64,000 nucleotides of DNA from Streptomyces sp. NBC_00568 (GCF_026341855.1 NZ_JAPENW010000001.1:6997001-7061000), one strand, 5' to 3'. Shown: positions 8,452 to 17,308, numbered from the stretch's first letter. Program-made: numbers and translations. The notes: generated from the letters alone by a model not told the origin.

Positions 8452-9987
8452 ATGTTCGTCCCCTTCGGGGCCCGTGATTTCCTGGACCGCGCCGTCACCG
8501 TGTACGGCGACCGCGTCGGCGTGGTCGACGAACCGGACCAGCCGGCCGAGCCCTGGGAGGGCCTGACGTACCGGCGCGTCGGGGAGCTCGCCAGAGCCCA
8601 GGCCGCAGGGCTCGACGCGCTGGGTGTCCCGCACGGCGCCCGCGTCGCCGTCGTCTCGCCCAACAGCGCCAGGCTGCTCACCTCGTTCTTCGGTGTCAGC
8701 GGGCACGGCCGCGTCCTCGTACCGGTCAACTTCCGTCTCGCGGCGGACGAGGTGAGTTACATCGTCGGCCACTCGGGCGCGAGCGTCCTGCTCGTCGACC
8801 CCGAACTGACCGACCGCTTCGCCGGGATCAGCTGCGAGCACCGGTTCACGCTCGGCGCCGCCGCCGACGCCGAGCTGTACCGCTTCGGCACCGAACCCCG
8901 TCCCTGGCGGGCGGACGAGAACGCCACCGCCACGATCAACTACACCAGCGGCACGACCGCCCGCCCCAAGGGCGTCCAGATCACCCACCGCAACATCTGG
9001 GTCAACGCCGCGACCTTCGCCCTGCACGCGGGCGTCACCGACCGCGATGTGTATCTGCACACCCTGCCCATGTTCCACGCCAACGGCTGGGGAATGCCGT
9101 TCGCCATGGCGGGCCTGGGTGTTCGGCAGATCGCGCTGCGCAAGGTCGACGGGGCGGAGATCCTGCGCCGGGTGGCCGAGCACGGCGTGACCGTGATGTG
9201 CGCGGCGCCCGCCGTCGTCAACGCCGTGCTGGCCGCCGCCGAGTCGTGGGAGGGCGAGATCCCCGGCCGGGACCGGGTGCGCATCATCGTCGCCGGAGCG
9301 CCGCCGCCCACCAGGACCGTCGCACGAGTCGAGTCCCTGCTGGGCTGGGAGTTCATCCAGATCTACGGCCTCACCGAGACATCACCCCTGCTCACCGTCA
9401 ACCGCACACGGTCCGAATGGGACGACCTCGACCCGCAGGCCCGGGCCGAGAAACTGGTGCGCGCCGGCGCCCCCGCACTGGGCGTGACCCTGCGGACCTC
9501 CGGCGACGGCGAGATCCTCGCGCGCTCGAATGTCGTCCTCGAGGGGTACTGGGAGCAGCCGGCGGAGACCGAACGGGCGCTGGCCGACGGCTGGTTCCAC
9601 ACCGGCGACGGTGGATCGATCGGCGAGGACGGCTATCTGACGATCAGCGACCGCAAGAAGGACGTGATCATCACGGGCGGCGAGAACGTGTCCTCGATCG
9701 AGGTGGAGGACGCGCTCTTCAGCCATCCCGAGGTCGCCGAGGTCGCGGTGATCGGCGTCCCGCACGAGAAGTGGGGCGAGACCGTCAAGGCCTTGGTGGT
9801 CCTCGCGCCGGACGCGAAGACGACGGAGCAGGAGCTGATCCAGTACTGCAAGGAGCGCCTCGCCGGGTACAAGGCGCCGACCTCGGTCGAGTTCCGGAGT
9901 CAGCTGGCGCGGACGGCCACCGGCAAGCTCCAGAAGTACAAGCTGCGCGAGCCGTACTGGGAGGGCCACGACCGGGGCGTCAACTGA
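8452..9987 (+). CDS. Fatty-acyl-CoA synthetase-like AMP-forming ligase
   Basis: This 511-residue cytoplasmic enzyme of the ANL superfamily activates a carboxylate with ATP and CoA. The P-loop reads YTSGTTARPKG near residue 164. It is followed by YGLTETSP, the GWFHTGD motif, the hinge and A8 loop SDRKKDVIITGGENVSSIE, and the catalytic lysine region TATGKLQKYKLR near the end. The length fits medium/long-chain acyl-CoA synthetases of the FadD3/FadK type. The ATG at 8452 follows GGGAGG; the GTG immediately before it is possible. It appears monocistronic, so the acid substrate is open. Confidence 0.88.
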   Translation: MFVPFGARDFLDRAVTVYGDRVGVVDEPDQPAEPWEGLTYRRVGELARAQAAGLDALGVPHGARVAVVSPNSARLLTSFFGVSGHGRVLVPVNFRLAADEVSYIVGHSGASVLLVDPELTDRFAGISCEHRFTLGAAADAELYRFGTEPRPWRADENATATINYTSGTTARPKGVQITHRNIWVNAATFALHAGVTDRDVYLHTLPMFHANGWGMPFAMAGLGVRQIALRKVDGAEILRRVAEHGVTVMCAAPAVVNAVLAAAESWEGEIPGRDRVRIIVAGAPPPTRTVARVESLLGWEFIQIYGLTETSPLLTVNRTRSEWDDLDPQARAEKLVRAGAPALGVTLRTSGDGEILARSNVVLEGYWEQPAETERALADGWFHTGDGGSIGEDGYLTISDRKKDVIITGGENVSSIEVEDALFSHPEVAEVAVIGVPHEKWGETVKALVVLAPDAKTTEQELIQYCKERLAGYKAPTSVEFRSQLARTATGKLQKYKLREPYWEGHDRGVN

Positions 9988-10155
9988 CGTTCCGCCCGGC
10001 TCCGTCCACCGTTACGTCCACCTCTACGTCCACGTCTTCATCACTGTCACTGTCACCGGCCGGGCACCGGCCCCGTAGGCCGTCCCGTCGGGCCGCTCGC
10101 CCCTCGGGATGAGTCCATCGGCATGAGGCCGGCCGGGACTCGGATTCCTCGGCGT

Positions 10156-10184
10156 TTGACATGCAGGCAATTGCCTGCATAACT
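10156..10184 (+). promoter_or_regulatory. Promoter with perfect 20-bp palindrome as its spacer
   Basis: TTGACA (10156-10161) and ATAACT (10179-10184) are 17 bp apart, a near-consensus housekeeping promoter. The spacer and flanks hold the perfect palindrome ATGCAGGCAATTGCCTGCAT (10161-10180). A dimeric repressor bound there would block RNA polymerase. The adjacent ArsR-type gene is the obvious candidate, giving simple negative autoregulation. Transcription should begin near 10191. Confidence 0.75.
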
Positions 10185-10214
10185 TTGAGTGTGCGAACAG
10201 AGAGCGACTCCGGA

Positions 10215-10982
10215 ATGGACCAGGTCTTCAAGGCGCTCGCGGACGGGACCCGGCGGCGGCTCCTCGACCGACTCCACGGGCACCGCGGCCAGACGCTCGG
10301 CGAGCTGTGCGAACACATCGAGATGACCCGTCAGTCGGTGACGCAGCACCTGGCCGTCCTGGAGGCCGCCAACCTCGTCAGCACCGTGCGGCGGGGACGG
10401 GAAAAGCTGCACTACCTCAATCCGGTGCCGCTCCACGAGATCCAGGAGCGGTGGATCGACAAGTTCGAGCGCCCGCGGCTGCGCGCGCTCAGCGCTCTGA
10501 AGGAACGAGCCGAGGAAGCCATGACCGACAAGCCGAACTTCGTCTACGTCACCTACATCCGGAGCACGCCCGAGAAGGTCTGGGACGCGCTCACCGACGC
10601 CGACCTCACGGCCGCCTACTGGGGCCACAGCAATGTCTCGGACTGGCGCGCCGGGTCCCGCTGGGAGCACCGGCGTACGGACGGCTCCGGCGTCGCTGAC
10701 GTGATCGGGACCGTCGTGGAGAGCGAGCGGCCGACCCGCCTGGTGACCACCTGGGCCTCTCCCGAGGACGAGGGCGACGCGGACAAGTACTCCCGCGTCA
10801 CCTTCGGCATCCAGCCGCACGCCGACATCGTCCGGCTGACGGTGACGCACGAGGATCTGCCCGACGAGGGTGCGCTGCGCGACGCCGGCTCCGGCTGGGC
10901 CGCGGTGCTGTCCAACCTGAAGTCCCTGCTGGAGACGGGGAGTCCGCTGCCTCAGGAGCCGTGGCTGATGCCGAGTCGCTGA
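10215..10982 (+). CDS. ArsR-family regulator fused to an SRPBCC (AHSA1-like) domain
   Basis: This 255-residue protein joins a winged helix to a START-like ligand pocket. Residues 1-95 carry the ArsR fold, with DQVFKALADGTRRRLLDRL, then MTRQSVTQHLAVLEAANLV and the wing VRRGREKLHYL. No metal-binding cysteines are visible in the HTH. From about residue 105, YVTYIRSTPEKVWDALTDA opens an AHSA1-type SRPBCC domain that binds hydrophobic ligands in other proteins. A perfect palindrome sits in its own promoter. I use ATG 10215, where family members begin, but GTG 10191 coincides with the expected transcript start and would give a leaderless product eight residues longer. Confidence 0.88.
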   Translation: MDQVFKALADGTRRRLLDRLHGHRGQTLGELCEHIEMTRQSVTQHLAVLEAANLVSTVRRGREKLHYLNPVPLHEIQERWIDKFERPRLRALSALKERAEEAMTDKPNFVYVTYIRSTPEKVWDALTDADLTAAYWGHSNVSDWRAGSRWEHRRTDGSGVADVIGTVVESERPTRLVTTWASPEDEGDADKYSRVTFGIQPHADIVRLTVTHEDLPDEGALRDAGSGWAAVLSNLKSLLETGSPLPQEPWLMPSR

Positions 10983-11353
10983 AGCGGGCGCAGGCACCCT
11001 GAGCGAGCTATTGGTTCAGGGGAACCACTCCCTCGCCGCTCTCGGCCGCCGGGAAGCCTCTCCAGGCACTCGGCTCGGGAAACTGAGTGCATCCAGGGCT
11101 TGCTCCGGGGCCTGAGCTGCGGCAGGGGATACGGACGGGCAAATGCCGGCTCCCCCGACATCGTTCGGTGGCGTTCTCCAGGCCTTCGGCCGAGGGGTGC
11201 CACAAGAGTTCTCATGTGCGGTCGGGTGACGGGCTCGCCGAGTCTCGCGCACCGTCACCCACGCTCCGATTGGGCCGTCCGAGGCTCCGAGAGGCGCCGA
11301 CATATCGCTTGCCAGATAGTGGATCGCGTCGAAACCTCCCGGATTGGACGCTC
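10983..11353. other. Intergenic region, no gene seen
   Basis: This 371-bp stretch has no frame with a believable protein and its codon bias looks random. It contains short hairpins, for example GGTTC-AGGG-GAACC near 11013-11026 and a CACTC/GAGTG pair around 11060-11082. It presumably holds the 3' end of the ArsR transcript and the promoter of the GH15 gene. I recognise no RNA gene in it. Confidence 0.5.
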
Positions 11354-13177
11354 ATGGACCGCTATCCCCCGATCGCCAACCACGGTCTGGTGGGCGATCT
11401 GCAGACCGCCGCCCTGGTGTCCTCCCAGGGCGTGGTGAACTGGTTCTGCTCGCCGAGGTTCGACTCGCCCAGTGTCTTCGCCTCGCTGCTCGATCACGAC
11501 GGCGGCGGCTACTTCCGGCTGGCTCCGGAGCACGCGGACGTGTCGTGCAAACAGCTGTACTACCCGGACACCGGCGTGCTGGTCACGCGGTTCATGTCAC
11601 CGGAGGGTGTCGGCGAGGTCATCGACTGGATGCCGGCGATCACCAGCCGGACCCCCACCGACCGGCACAGCCTGATGCGGGTCATTCGGGTGGTGCGCGG
11701 CACCGTGCGGTTCGTTCTGGAGTGCAGGCCGCGGTTCGACTACGGCCGGGCCGACCACGAGCTCGATCTGCGGCCCCAGGAGGCAGTGTTCCGGGGCCCT
11801 GGGATCGCGGGCCACCTGCAGGCGTCCTTCCCGCTGGTGCGGGACGGGCAGGACGTGAGGGGCTCGGTCAGTCTCGGAGTCGGCGAGTCGGCCGTCGCCG
11901 TGTTCACGACGTGCGCCGTCGACGGAGAGGCGCCGCCTCCGCTCTCGGTCGAGGGCGTGACGGACGCGTTGTGGCGTGAGGTGGACTTCTGGCAGAAGTG
12001 GTTGCACACCTCCCACTACCGGGGGCGCTGGGCCGAGATGGTGAACCGCTCCGCCATCACGCTCAAGCTCCTGACCTACCACCCGACCGGTGCGCCGGTC
12101 GCCGCCGCCACCATGGGCCTGCCGGAGCAGGTCGGCGGTGAGCGAAATTGGGACTACCGGTACTCGTGGGTGCGGGACGGGTCGCTCTCGGTGCGGGCCC
12201 TGCTCGACCTCGGGTTTGCCGAGGAGGCGTCGGCGTTCACCAAGTGGCTGGGGGAGCGGATGCGCGACCGGGCGGACCTGCCCGGTGAGCGCCTGCAGAT
12301 CATGTACCGGGTCGACGGGGACCCCCACCTCACCGAGGAGATCCTCGACCATTGGGAGGGCTACCGCGGCTCGTATCCGGTACGCGCCGGGAACGCCGCC
12401 GCCGACCAGCTGCAGCTCGACATCTACGGCGAGGCCATCTACGGGATGGCCGAAGGCATGGACGTCAGCGAGGAGCTGGGCTACCACGGCTGGAAGGGGC
12501 TCGCCCGGACGCTGGACTGGCTGTCCGACAACTGGGACCGTCCGGACGAGGGAGTCTGGGAGACGCGCGGGGGCCGCAACGATTTCACGTTCAGCCGGGT
12601 GATGTGCTGGGTCGCCTTCGACCGGGGCCTGCGTCTGGCGACCGAACTCAGCCGGCCCGCCGACATCCCGCGCTGGCGCAACGCCCGTGACAGCATCCTC
12701 GAACAGGTGATGGACAAGGGCTGGAGTCAGTCCGAGCAGGCTCTGGTGCAGCACTACGGCGGGGACGTTCTGGACGCCTCACTCCTGCTGATCCCGCGCG
12801 TGGGATTTCTTTCCGCGAAGAGCCCCGGCTGGCTCTCCACCCTGGACGCCATGGAGCGCAAGCTCGTCTCGGACAGCCTCGTGTACCGGTACGACCCGGC
12901 CGCCTCACCGGACGGCCTGCGCGGTTCGGAGGGCACCTTCAGCCTCTGCACCTACCTCTACGTCGATGCCATGGCCCGGGCCGGGCGGATCCGTCCGGCG
13001 CGTTACACCTTCGAGAAGATGCACACCTACGCCAACCATGTCGGCCTGTTCGCCGAGGAGATCGGCCCGAGCGGCGAGCAACTCGGCAACTTCCCACAGG
13101 CGTTCACCCATTTGTCGCTCATCATGGCGGCGTCGACCCTGGACGAGGCCATCGACAGGGCGCGTCAGCGTGACTGA
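11354..13177 (+). CDS. GH15 glucoamylase/trehalase-like glycoside hydrolase
   Basis: This 607-residue cytoplasmic protein (no signal peptide) has the architecture of actinobacterial GH15 enzymes: an N-terminal β-sandwich opening YPPIANHGLVGDLQTAALVS, then an (α/α)6 barrel. The barrel signatures are GGERNWDYRYSWVRDGSL, the general-acid region GVWETRGGRNDFTFSRVM and the late FAEEIGPSGEQLGNFPQAF, which carries the expected catalytic base glutamate. Mycobacterial relatives hydrolyse trehalose, others glucosides, and I cannot decide between them. The open frame extends upstream to 11087, but that part has no coding character. It heads a block containing redox enzymes and several broken genes. Confidence 0.87.
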   Translation: MDRYPPIANHGLVGDLQTAALVSSQGVVNWFCSPRFDSPSVFASLLDHDGGGYFRLAPEHADVSCKQLYYPDTGVLVTRFMSPEGVGEVIDWMPAITSRTPTDRHSLMRVIRVVRGTVRFVLECRPRFDYGRADHELDLRPQEAVFRGPGIAGHLQASFPLVRDGQDVRGSVSLGVGESAVAVFTTCAVDGEAPPPLSVEGVTDALWREVDFWQKWLHTSHYRGRWAEMVNRSAITLKLLTYHPTGAPVAAATMGLPEQVGGERNWDYRYSWVRDGSLSVRALLDLGFAEEASAFTKWLGERMRDRADLPGERLQIMYRVDGDPHLTEEILDHWEGYRGSYPVRAGNAAADQLQLDIYGEAIYGMAEGMDVSEELGYHGWKGLARTLDWLSDNWDRPDEGVWETRGGRNDFTFSRVMCWVAFDRGLRLATELSRPADIPRWRNARDSILEQVMDKGWSQSEQALVQHYGGDVLDASLLLIPRVGFLSAKSPGWLSTLDAMERKLVSDSLVYRYDPAASPDGLRGSEGTFSLCTYLYVDAMARAGRIRPARYTFEKMHTYANHVGLFAEEIGPSGEQLGNFPQAFTHLSLIMAASTLDEAIDRARQRD

Positions 13178-13225
13178 GCCGGGGCACGGACAGCCGGGTA
13201 GGGCGCTCCCCGCTCCGATGGCCGC

Positions 13226-13872
13226 CCGCAGAGCCGAGCCGACTTCGATGCCCTGTACGCGCGGCTGCGCCAACAGGCGGAAGCAGTCGGATCCCCGCTC
13301 TCCACCGGCGGCCGCGGGGCGCTGGCCGGCATCACACCGACGACGATCCTGGCCGCGGCGGGCGGGGTGCGCCTGGGCTTGTCGGCCGTGGCGTCCTGCT
13401 CGACATCCCGCGCCTGCGGGGAGTTCCGTGGCTCGAGCCGGGCGACCACGTCACCGCCGATGACCTCTGGGCCGCAGAGGCCGCCCAGGGCGTGCGGGTC
13501 GAGACCGGAGACATCCTGCTCGTGCGGGTCGGCCACCGCCGCAGGCGTGAGGAGGCAGGGCCGTGGGACGCCTCGCGCAGCCGGGCCGGCCTGCATCCGG
13601 ACGCGATGGAGTTCCTGGCCGAGCGCCGGGTCGCCGTACTGGGCAGCGACGGCAACAACGACACGGCCCCCAGTCTCAGCGAGGGTGTCGACTTCCCCGT
13701 GCACGTGCTGGGCATCCACGCCCTCGGGGTGCACTTCATGGACTACCTGCAGTTCGAGGACCTGGTGCCGCTGTGCGAGGAGGCGGACCGCTGGTCGTTC
13801 CTCTGCGTGGTCACGCCCCTGCGGCTCCCCGCGGCCACCGGTTCCCCCGTCGACCCCATCGCCATCCTCTGA
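13226..13872 (+). pseudogene. Cyclase-family metal-dependent hydrolase, internally deleted
   Basis: Two pieces of a kynurenine-formamidase-like cyclase can be read in different frames. The first (about 13232-13375) reads SRADFDALYARLRQQAEA and ITPTTILAAAGGVRLG, matching the family's N-terminus. The second (13381-13872) reads VGRGVLLDIPRLRGVPWLEP through GVHFMDYLQFEDLVP to the natural C-terminus. About 90-100 residues that normally lie between them are missing, including the HxGTHxD metal motif, and the join changes frame. A GTG at 13492 could start a 126-residue fragment, but it would have no active site. It sits directly upstream of the GMC oxidoreductase. Confidence 0.7.
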
Positions 13873-13930
13873 CCTGCGAGCCGGCTGATCCCCCGCCCGT
13901 ACCCGTCCCCCCATGATCCGAGGCCTACCC

Positions 13931-15511
13931 ATGGCAGGAACCGAGCACTACGACGTCATTGTCATCGGCACTGGAGCAGGCGGCGGCACGCTCGCCCACC
14001 GCCTCGCTCCTACCGGTAAACGTGTCCTCATCCTCGAACGCGGCGGATACCTGCCTCGCGAGCGGGACAACTGGGAGTCGACCGCGGTCTTCGTCAAGGG
14101 CAAATACCGCGCCCCGGAATTCTGGTACGACAAGCACGGCGAGAAGTTCCCGCCCGAGGTCAACTACTACGTCGGCGGGAACACCAAGTTCTACGGTGCC
14201 GCGCTGTTCCGCCTGCGCCCCGAGGACTTCGGTGAGTTGCAGCACCACGGTGGCATCTCCCCGGCGTGGCCGATCCGTTACGAGGATCTGGAGCCCTACT
14301 ACACCCAGGCCGAGCACCTGTACCTGGTGCACGGCCACCACGGCGAGGATCCGAGCGAGGGGCCGGTCAGCGCCCAGTACGCGTACCCGCCGGTGCTGCA
14401 CGAGCCGCGGATCCAGCAGCTCAGCGACGACCTGGAGAAGCAGGGTCTGCACCCCTTCCACCTGCCGATCGGCGTCGACCTCACCCAGGACGCCCAAGGA
14501 AACGCGGCCCATGGAAGCGTGTGCATCCGCTGCAACCGGGTCGACGGATTCCCGTGCCTGGTGCAGGGCAAGGCCGACGCCCAGGTCATCTGTGTCGACC
14601 CGGCCCTGGAGCACGACAACGTCACGATGATCACCGGGGCCGACGTGCGCAAGCTGGAGACCGGTCCGAACGGCCGCAGCGTCGACAAGGTGATCGTCGA
14701 ACTCGCCGACGGGACGACCGTGGCGTACTCGGCAGACATCGTTGTGGTGGCCTGTGGTGCCGTCAACTCCGCTGCGCTGCTGCTGCGTTCGGCGAACGAT
14801 CACCATCCGGACGGCCTGGCCAACGGCTCGGGGGTGGTGGGCCGCCACTACATGCGGCACAACAACCTCGCGCTGATGGCGGTGTCGAAGGAGCCCAACG
14901 ACACCCAGTTCCAGAAGACCCTTGCCCTGAACGACTGGTACCTGGGCGCGGACGACTGGGACTTCCCGCTGGGCGGCATCCAGATGCTCGGCAAGTCGGA
15001 CACCGATCAGATCCGGGGCGAGGCGCCGCGGTGGGCGGGCATGGCCTCGCCGGACCTTCCGTTCGCGGTGCTGGCCCACCATGCCGTGGATTTCTGGCTG
15101 TGCGGCGAGGATCTGCCCCACCCCGACAACCGCGTCACCCTCGACGACGACGGTGACATCCACCTCAGCCTGGACGAGAAGAACAACACCGAAGGGCTGA
15201 AGCGTCTTCAGCACAAGCTCCAGAAGATGCTCGGCCATCTGGGCATGCACCCCCACCACCTGCTGCCGCACAGTCTTTATCTGCACAAGGGCATGCCGAT
15301 CGGCGCCACCGCCCACCAGGCCGGCACCGTGCGCTTCGGCACCGACCCGCGGACCTCGGCCCTCGACGTCGACTGCAAGGCCCACGACCTGGACAACCTC
15401 TACGTCGTCGACACCAGCTTCTTCCCGAGCATCGGTGCGGTGAACCCCTCGCTGACAGCCATCGCCAACGCCATGCGGGTCGGCGACCGCATCGCGGAAC
15501 GCCTTGGCTGA
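13931..15511 (+). CDS. GMC-family FAD-dependent oxidoreductase
   Basis: This 526-residue flavoprotein oxidises an alcohol or sugar. The dinucleotide motif VIVIGTGAGGGTLAHRLA is at the N-terminus, followed by RVLILERGG, the FAD-ribose acidic end. NYYVGGNTKFYGAALFRLR is the GMC signature loop. The C-terminus carries NLYVVDTSFFPSIGAVNPSL, with a histidine earlier in GATAHQAGT, as in the bacterial subfamily of sorbose/gluconate-type GMC dehydrogenases. No signal peptide is present. The ATG at 13931 has a purine-rich CGAGG upstream, and an ATG six codons earlier has none. Its neighbours (GH15, cyclase, SDR remnants) suggest a former sugar-oxidation cluster. Confidence 0.85.
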   Translation: MAGTEHYDVIVIGTGAGGGTLAHRLAPTGKRVLILERGGYLPRERDNWESTAVFVKGKYRAPEFWYDKHGEKFPPEVNYYVGGNTKFYGAALFRLRPEDFGELQHHGGISPAWPIRYEDLEPYYTQAEHLYLVHGHHGEDPSEGPVSAQYAYPPVLHEPRIQQLSDDLEKQGLHPFHLPIGVDLTQDAQGNAAHGSVCIRCNRVDGFPCLVQGKADAQVICVDPALEHDNVTMITGADVRKLETGPNGRSVDKVIVELADGTTVAYSADIVVVACGAVNSAALLLRSANDHHPDGLANGSGVVGRHYMRHNNLALMAVSKEPNDTQFQKTLALNDWYLGADDWDFPLGGIQMLGKSDTDQIRGEAPRWAGMASPDLPFAVLAHHAVDFWLCGEDLPHPDNRVTLDDDGDIHLSLDEKNNTEGLKRLQHKLQKMLGHLGMHPHHLLPHSLYLHKGMPIGATAHQAGTVRFGTDPRTSALDVDCKAHDLDNLYVVDTSFFPSIGAVNPSLTAIANAMRVGDRIAERLG

Positions 15512-15519
15512 ACACAGCG

Positions 15520-15562
15520 CGCACCGCTGCCGCGCCGTCGAAGTCGGCGCGGCAGCGGTGCG
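15520..15562 (+). terminator. Strong hairpin after the GMC oxidoreductase gene
   Basis: CGCACCGCTGCCGCGCC (15520-15536) pairs perfectly with 15546-15562 across a 9-base loop, a 17-bp GC-rich stem starting eight bases after the stop codon. There is no T-tract, which is common for Streptomyces terminators. Confidence 0.75.
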
Positions 15563-15653
15563 AAAGCCCGTAGAAGGACAATCTCTTCCGTGGTGGCGAA
15601 GGCCGCGCCGAGGACGGTCGGCGCGCAGGTCGAGCGGCCTGGCAACGACCGAA

Positions 15654-15959
15654 TCAGCCGCCGGTACCGAAGCCAGGAAAGAGCGTCATGCCGCCGTCCA
15701 CATAGATCGTGGAGCTGGCCACGTAGTCCATGGAGTCGGAGGCAAGCACAGTCGCCGCGTGGGCGATGTCTTCAGGGTCGCCGACCCGGCGGTACGGGAT
15801 CAGCTTGAGCAGGTAGGCCTCGGGGGTCTCCCAGGCGCTGCGGTTGATCGGGGTGCCGAGGGCACCGGGTGCGACGGCGTTGACCTTGATGTCCCTTGGC
15901 CCCAACTCCTGCGCCAGGGTCTGCATCATCAGCGGAAGACGCCTCGGCCAGGGCGACTC
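15654..15959 (-). pseudogene. 3' remnant of a short-chain dehydrogenase (glucose-dehydrogenase type)
   Basis: About 100 C-terminal codons survive, reading MMQTLAQELGPRDIKVNAVAPG, TPINRSAWETPEAYL, PYRRVGDPEDIAHAATVLAS and VDGGMTLFPGFGTGG. These are the C-terminal half of a classical SDR resembling glucose 1-dehydrogenases. The Rossmann glycine motif and the catalytic Tyr-x3-Lys lie in the missing N-terminal part. The reading frame meets a stop at the edge of the IS element (15960), so the 5' part was removed when the element arrived or in a later deletion. Confidence 0.8.
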
Positions 15960-15963
15960 CTAG

Positions 15964-16877
15964 GGTCCGTCTTCAAAGATCATCAGATTGGTGGATCATG
16001 GTGAGGTGATACGTCGCCATGAACTAACCGATCAGGAATGGGAGTTGCTCGCTCCACTCATACCGCGGGCCGCGACAGGTCGTCCGCGCGTGGAGGACCG
16101 GCAGGTCGTCAACGGGATGGTCTACAAGATCCGGACCGGGGTCTCCTGGCGTGACCTGCCGGAACGCTACGGACCGTGGAAGACGGTCTATACCCGCTTT
16201 CGCCGCTACGCGCTGGACGGCGTGTTCACCCGGGCTCTCCAGCAGATCCAGGCCCACGCGGACGCGGCCGGCGACATCGACTGGCTCGTGCAGATCGACT
16301 CCACCATCGTGCGTGCTCACCAGCACGCCGCCGCCACCGGCAGAAAAAGGGGATCCACCGGCCGGACGAACCGGACGATCACGCCCTCGGCCGATCCCGA
16401 GGCGGACTGACCACCAAAATCCACCTTGCCTGCGACGGCCGCGGGCGGCCCCTCGCCATCCTGCTGACACCAGGCCAACGCCACGACAGCATCTGCGCAC
16501 GCCCCCTCCTGGAACGGATCCGGGTCCCGCGCACCGGCCTTGGGCGTCCCCGCTGCCGGCCCGACCAGGTCATCGCCGACAAGGCCTACAGCTCCCGAGG
16601 CTTTCGCGCCTACCTGCGCAAACGCGGCATCGCCTGCACCATCCCGGAGAAGAACGACCAGCAGCAACACCGCCACAACCGCGGCCGCCGCGGAGGCCGG
16701 CCACCGGCATTCGACCGGCAGATCTACCGTCGGCGCAACGTCGTCGAACGCTGCTTCAACCGGCTCAAAGGCTTCCGAGGCATCGCCACCAGATACGACA
16801 AGACCGCCACCTCCTACGAAGCAGCGGTCAGTCTCGCGTCATTCCTGCTCTGGGCAAGACTCGTTTGAAGACGGACC
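15964..16877 (+). mobile_element. IS5-family insertion sequence, 914 bp
   Basis: The terminal inverted repeats GGTCCGTCTTCAAA (15964-15977) and its exact complement (16864-16877) bound the element. It is flanked on both sides by CTAG (15960-15963 and 16878-16881), the YTAR-type target favoured by IS5 relatives. Because the flank is palindromic, the IR could also be drawn as 17 bp including TAG. The element contains two overlapping frames for one DDE transposase. It looks intact and may still be mobile. Confidence 0.9.
15991..16868 (+). CDS. IS5-family DDE transposase made by -1 frameshifting
   Basis: Frame A (15991-16410) opens with HELTDQEWELLAPLIP and carries the first catalytic Asp in VQIDSTIVRAHQHAA. 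Frame B continues to 16868 with the second Asp in QVIADKAYSSRG and the Glu in RRNVVERCFNRLKG. The shift from frame A to B is -1. The run AGAAAAAGGGGA at 16342-16353 offers a slippery A-AAA-AGG where both tRNAs can re-pair. Synthesis by programmed frameshifting is usual for this IS group. Start choices are GTG 15991 or GTG 16006. Confidence 0.88.
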
Positions 16878-16881
16878 CTAG

Positions 16882-16962
16882 TACGAGCCCGAACAGCGGC
16901 ACGATCCACAGACTCGCCTTGGCGTACTGCCGTAGCCGGAAGCGGATGGCCCACGAGGTCAT
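16882..16962 (-). pseudogene. 5' remnant of a DUF2254 membrane protein gene, cut by the IS
   Basis: Only 27 codons remain, beginning MTSWAIRFRLRQYAKAS and continuing into a hydrophobic WIVPLFGLVLG. This matches the start of DUF2254 membrane proteins, which open with a basic helix and a first TM segment ending VVPL. The frame then runs into the IS element end at 16881. The ATG overlaps the stop of the upstream antiporter remnant (ATGA), so the two genes were translationally coupled. Confidence 0.65.
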
Positions 16963-17308
16963 ACGGAGCCCATCAGGACAGCGGTGTCGCCCGGCAGCGG
17001 TGTGATCGTCTGGTTTCCCGTGACCGGGGCGAGCTGGCCGTCGGCGCGGACCACCAACAGGATGTCGCGGTCCGCGGGGATCGGCTGGGAGCCGGGCTGG
17101 ACGTGGAAGCGCGCGCCCATTTCGTAGCGTGCCGCCAGGCGGTGCCGGACGAGCGCGCGACCGAAGAGGATGTCGCCGCCGGTGTAGGGGGCGACCACGC
17201 CGTGGCTCCCTCGGTGGCCCCACCCGGTAGACGGGCCCCTGCACGTTGTCCTTGATGACGACGGAGGCGAGGGCGGGCGATGCCCAGGAGAATGTCCTCG
17301 TCCGTCAT
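16959..17308 (-). pseudogene. Remnant of a cation:proton antiporter with a TrkA-C-like tail
   Basis: Three fragments lie in three different frames. MTDEDILLGIA at 17308 resembles the start of CPA-type antiporters. SPALASVVIKDNVQGPVYRV follows in a second frame. The third, reading GGDILFGRALVRHRL, VQPGSQPIPADRDILLVV and PLPGDTAVLMGSV, resembles the cytoplasmic TrkA-C tail of such antiporters. The ten or so membrane segments that should separate start and tail are missing. The family call rests on short matches and is tentative; that the locus is broken is clear. Confidence 0.5.

Noticed and set aside
10983..11353. Small minus-strand proteins of 65-95 residues upstream of the GH15 gene
   Set aside because: Several frames overlap with no codon bias, ribosome binding site or recognisable motif.
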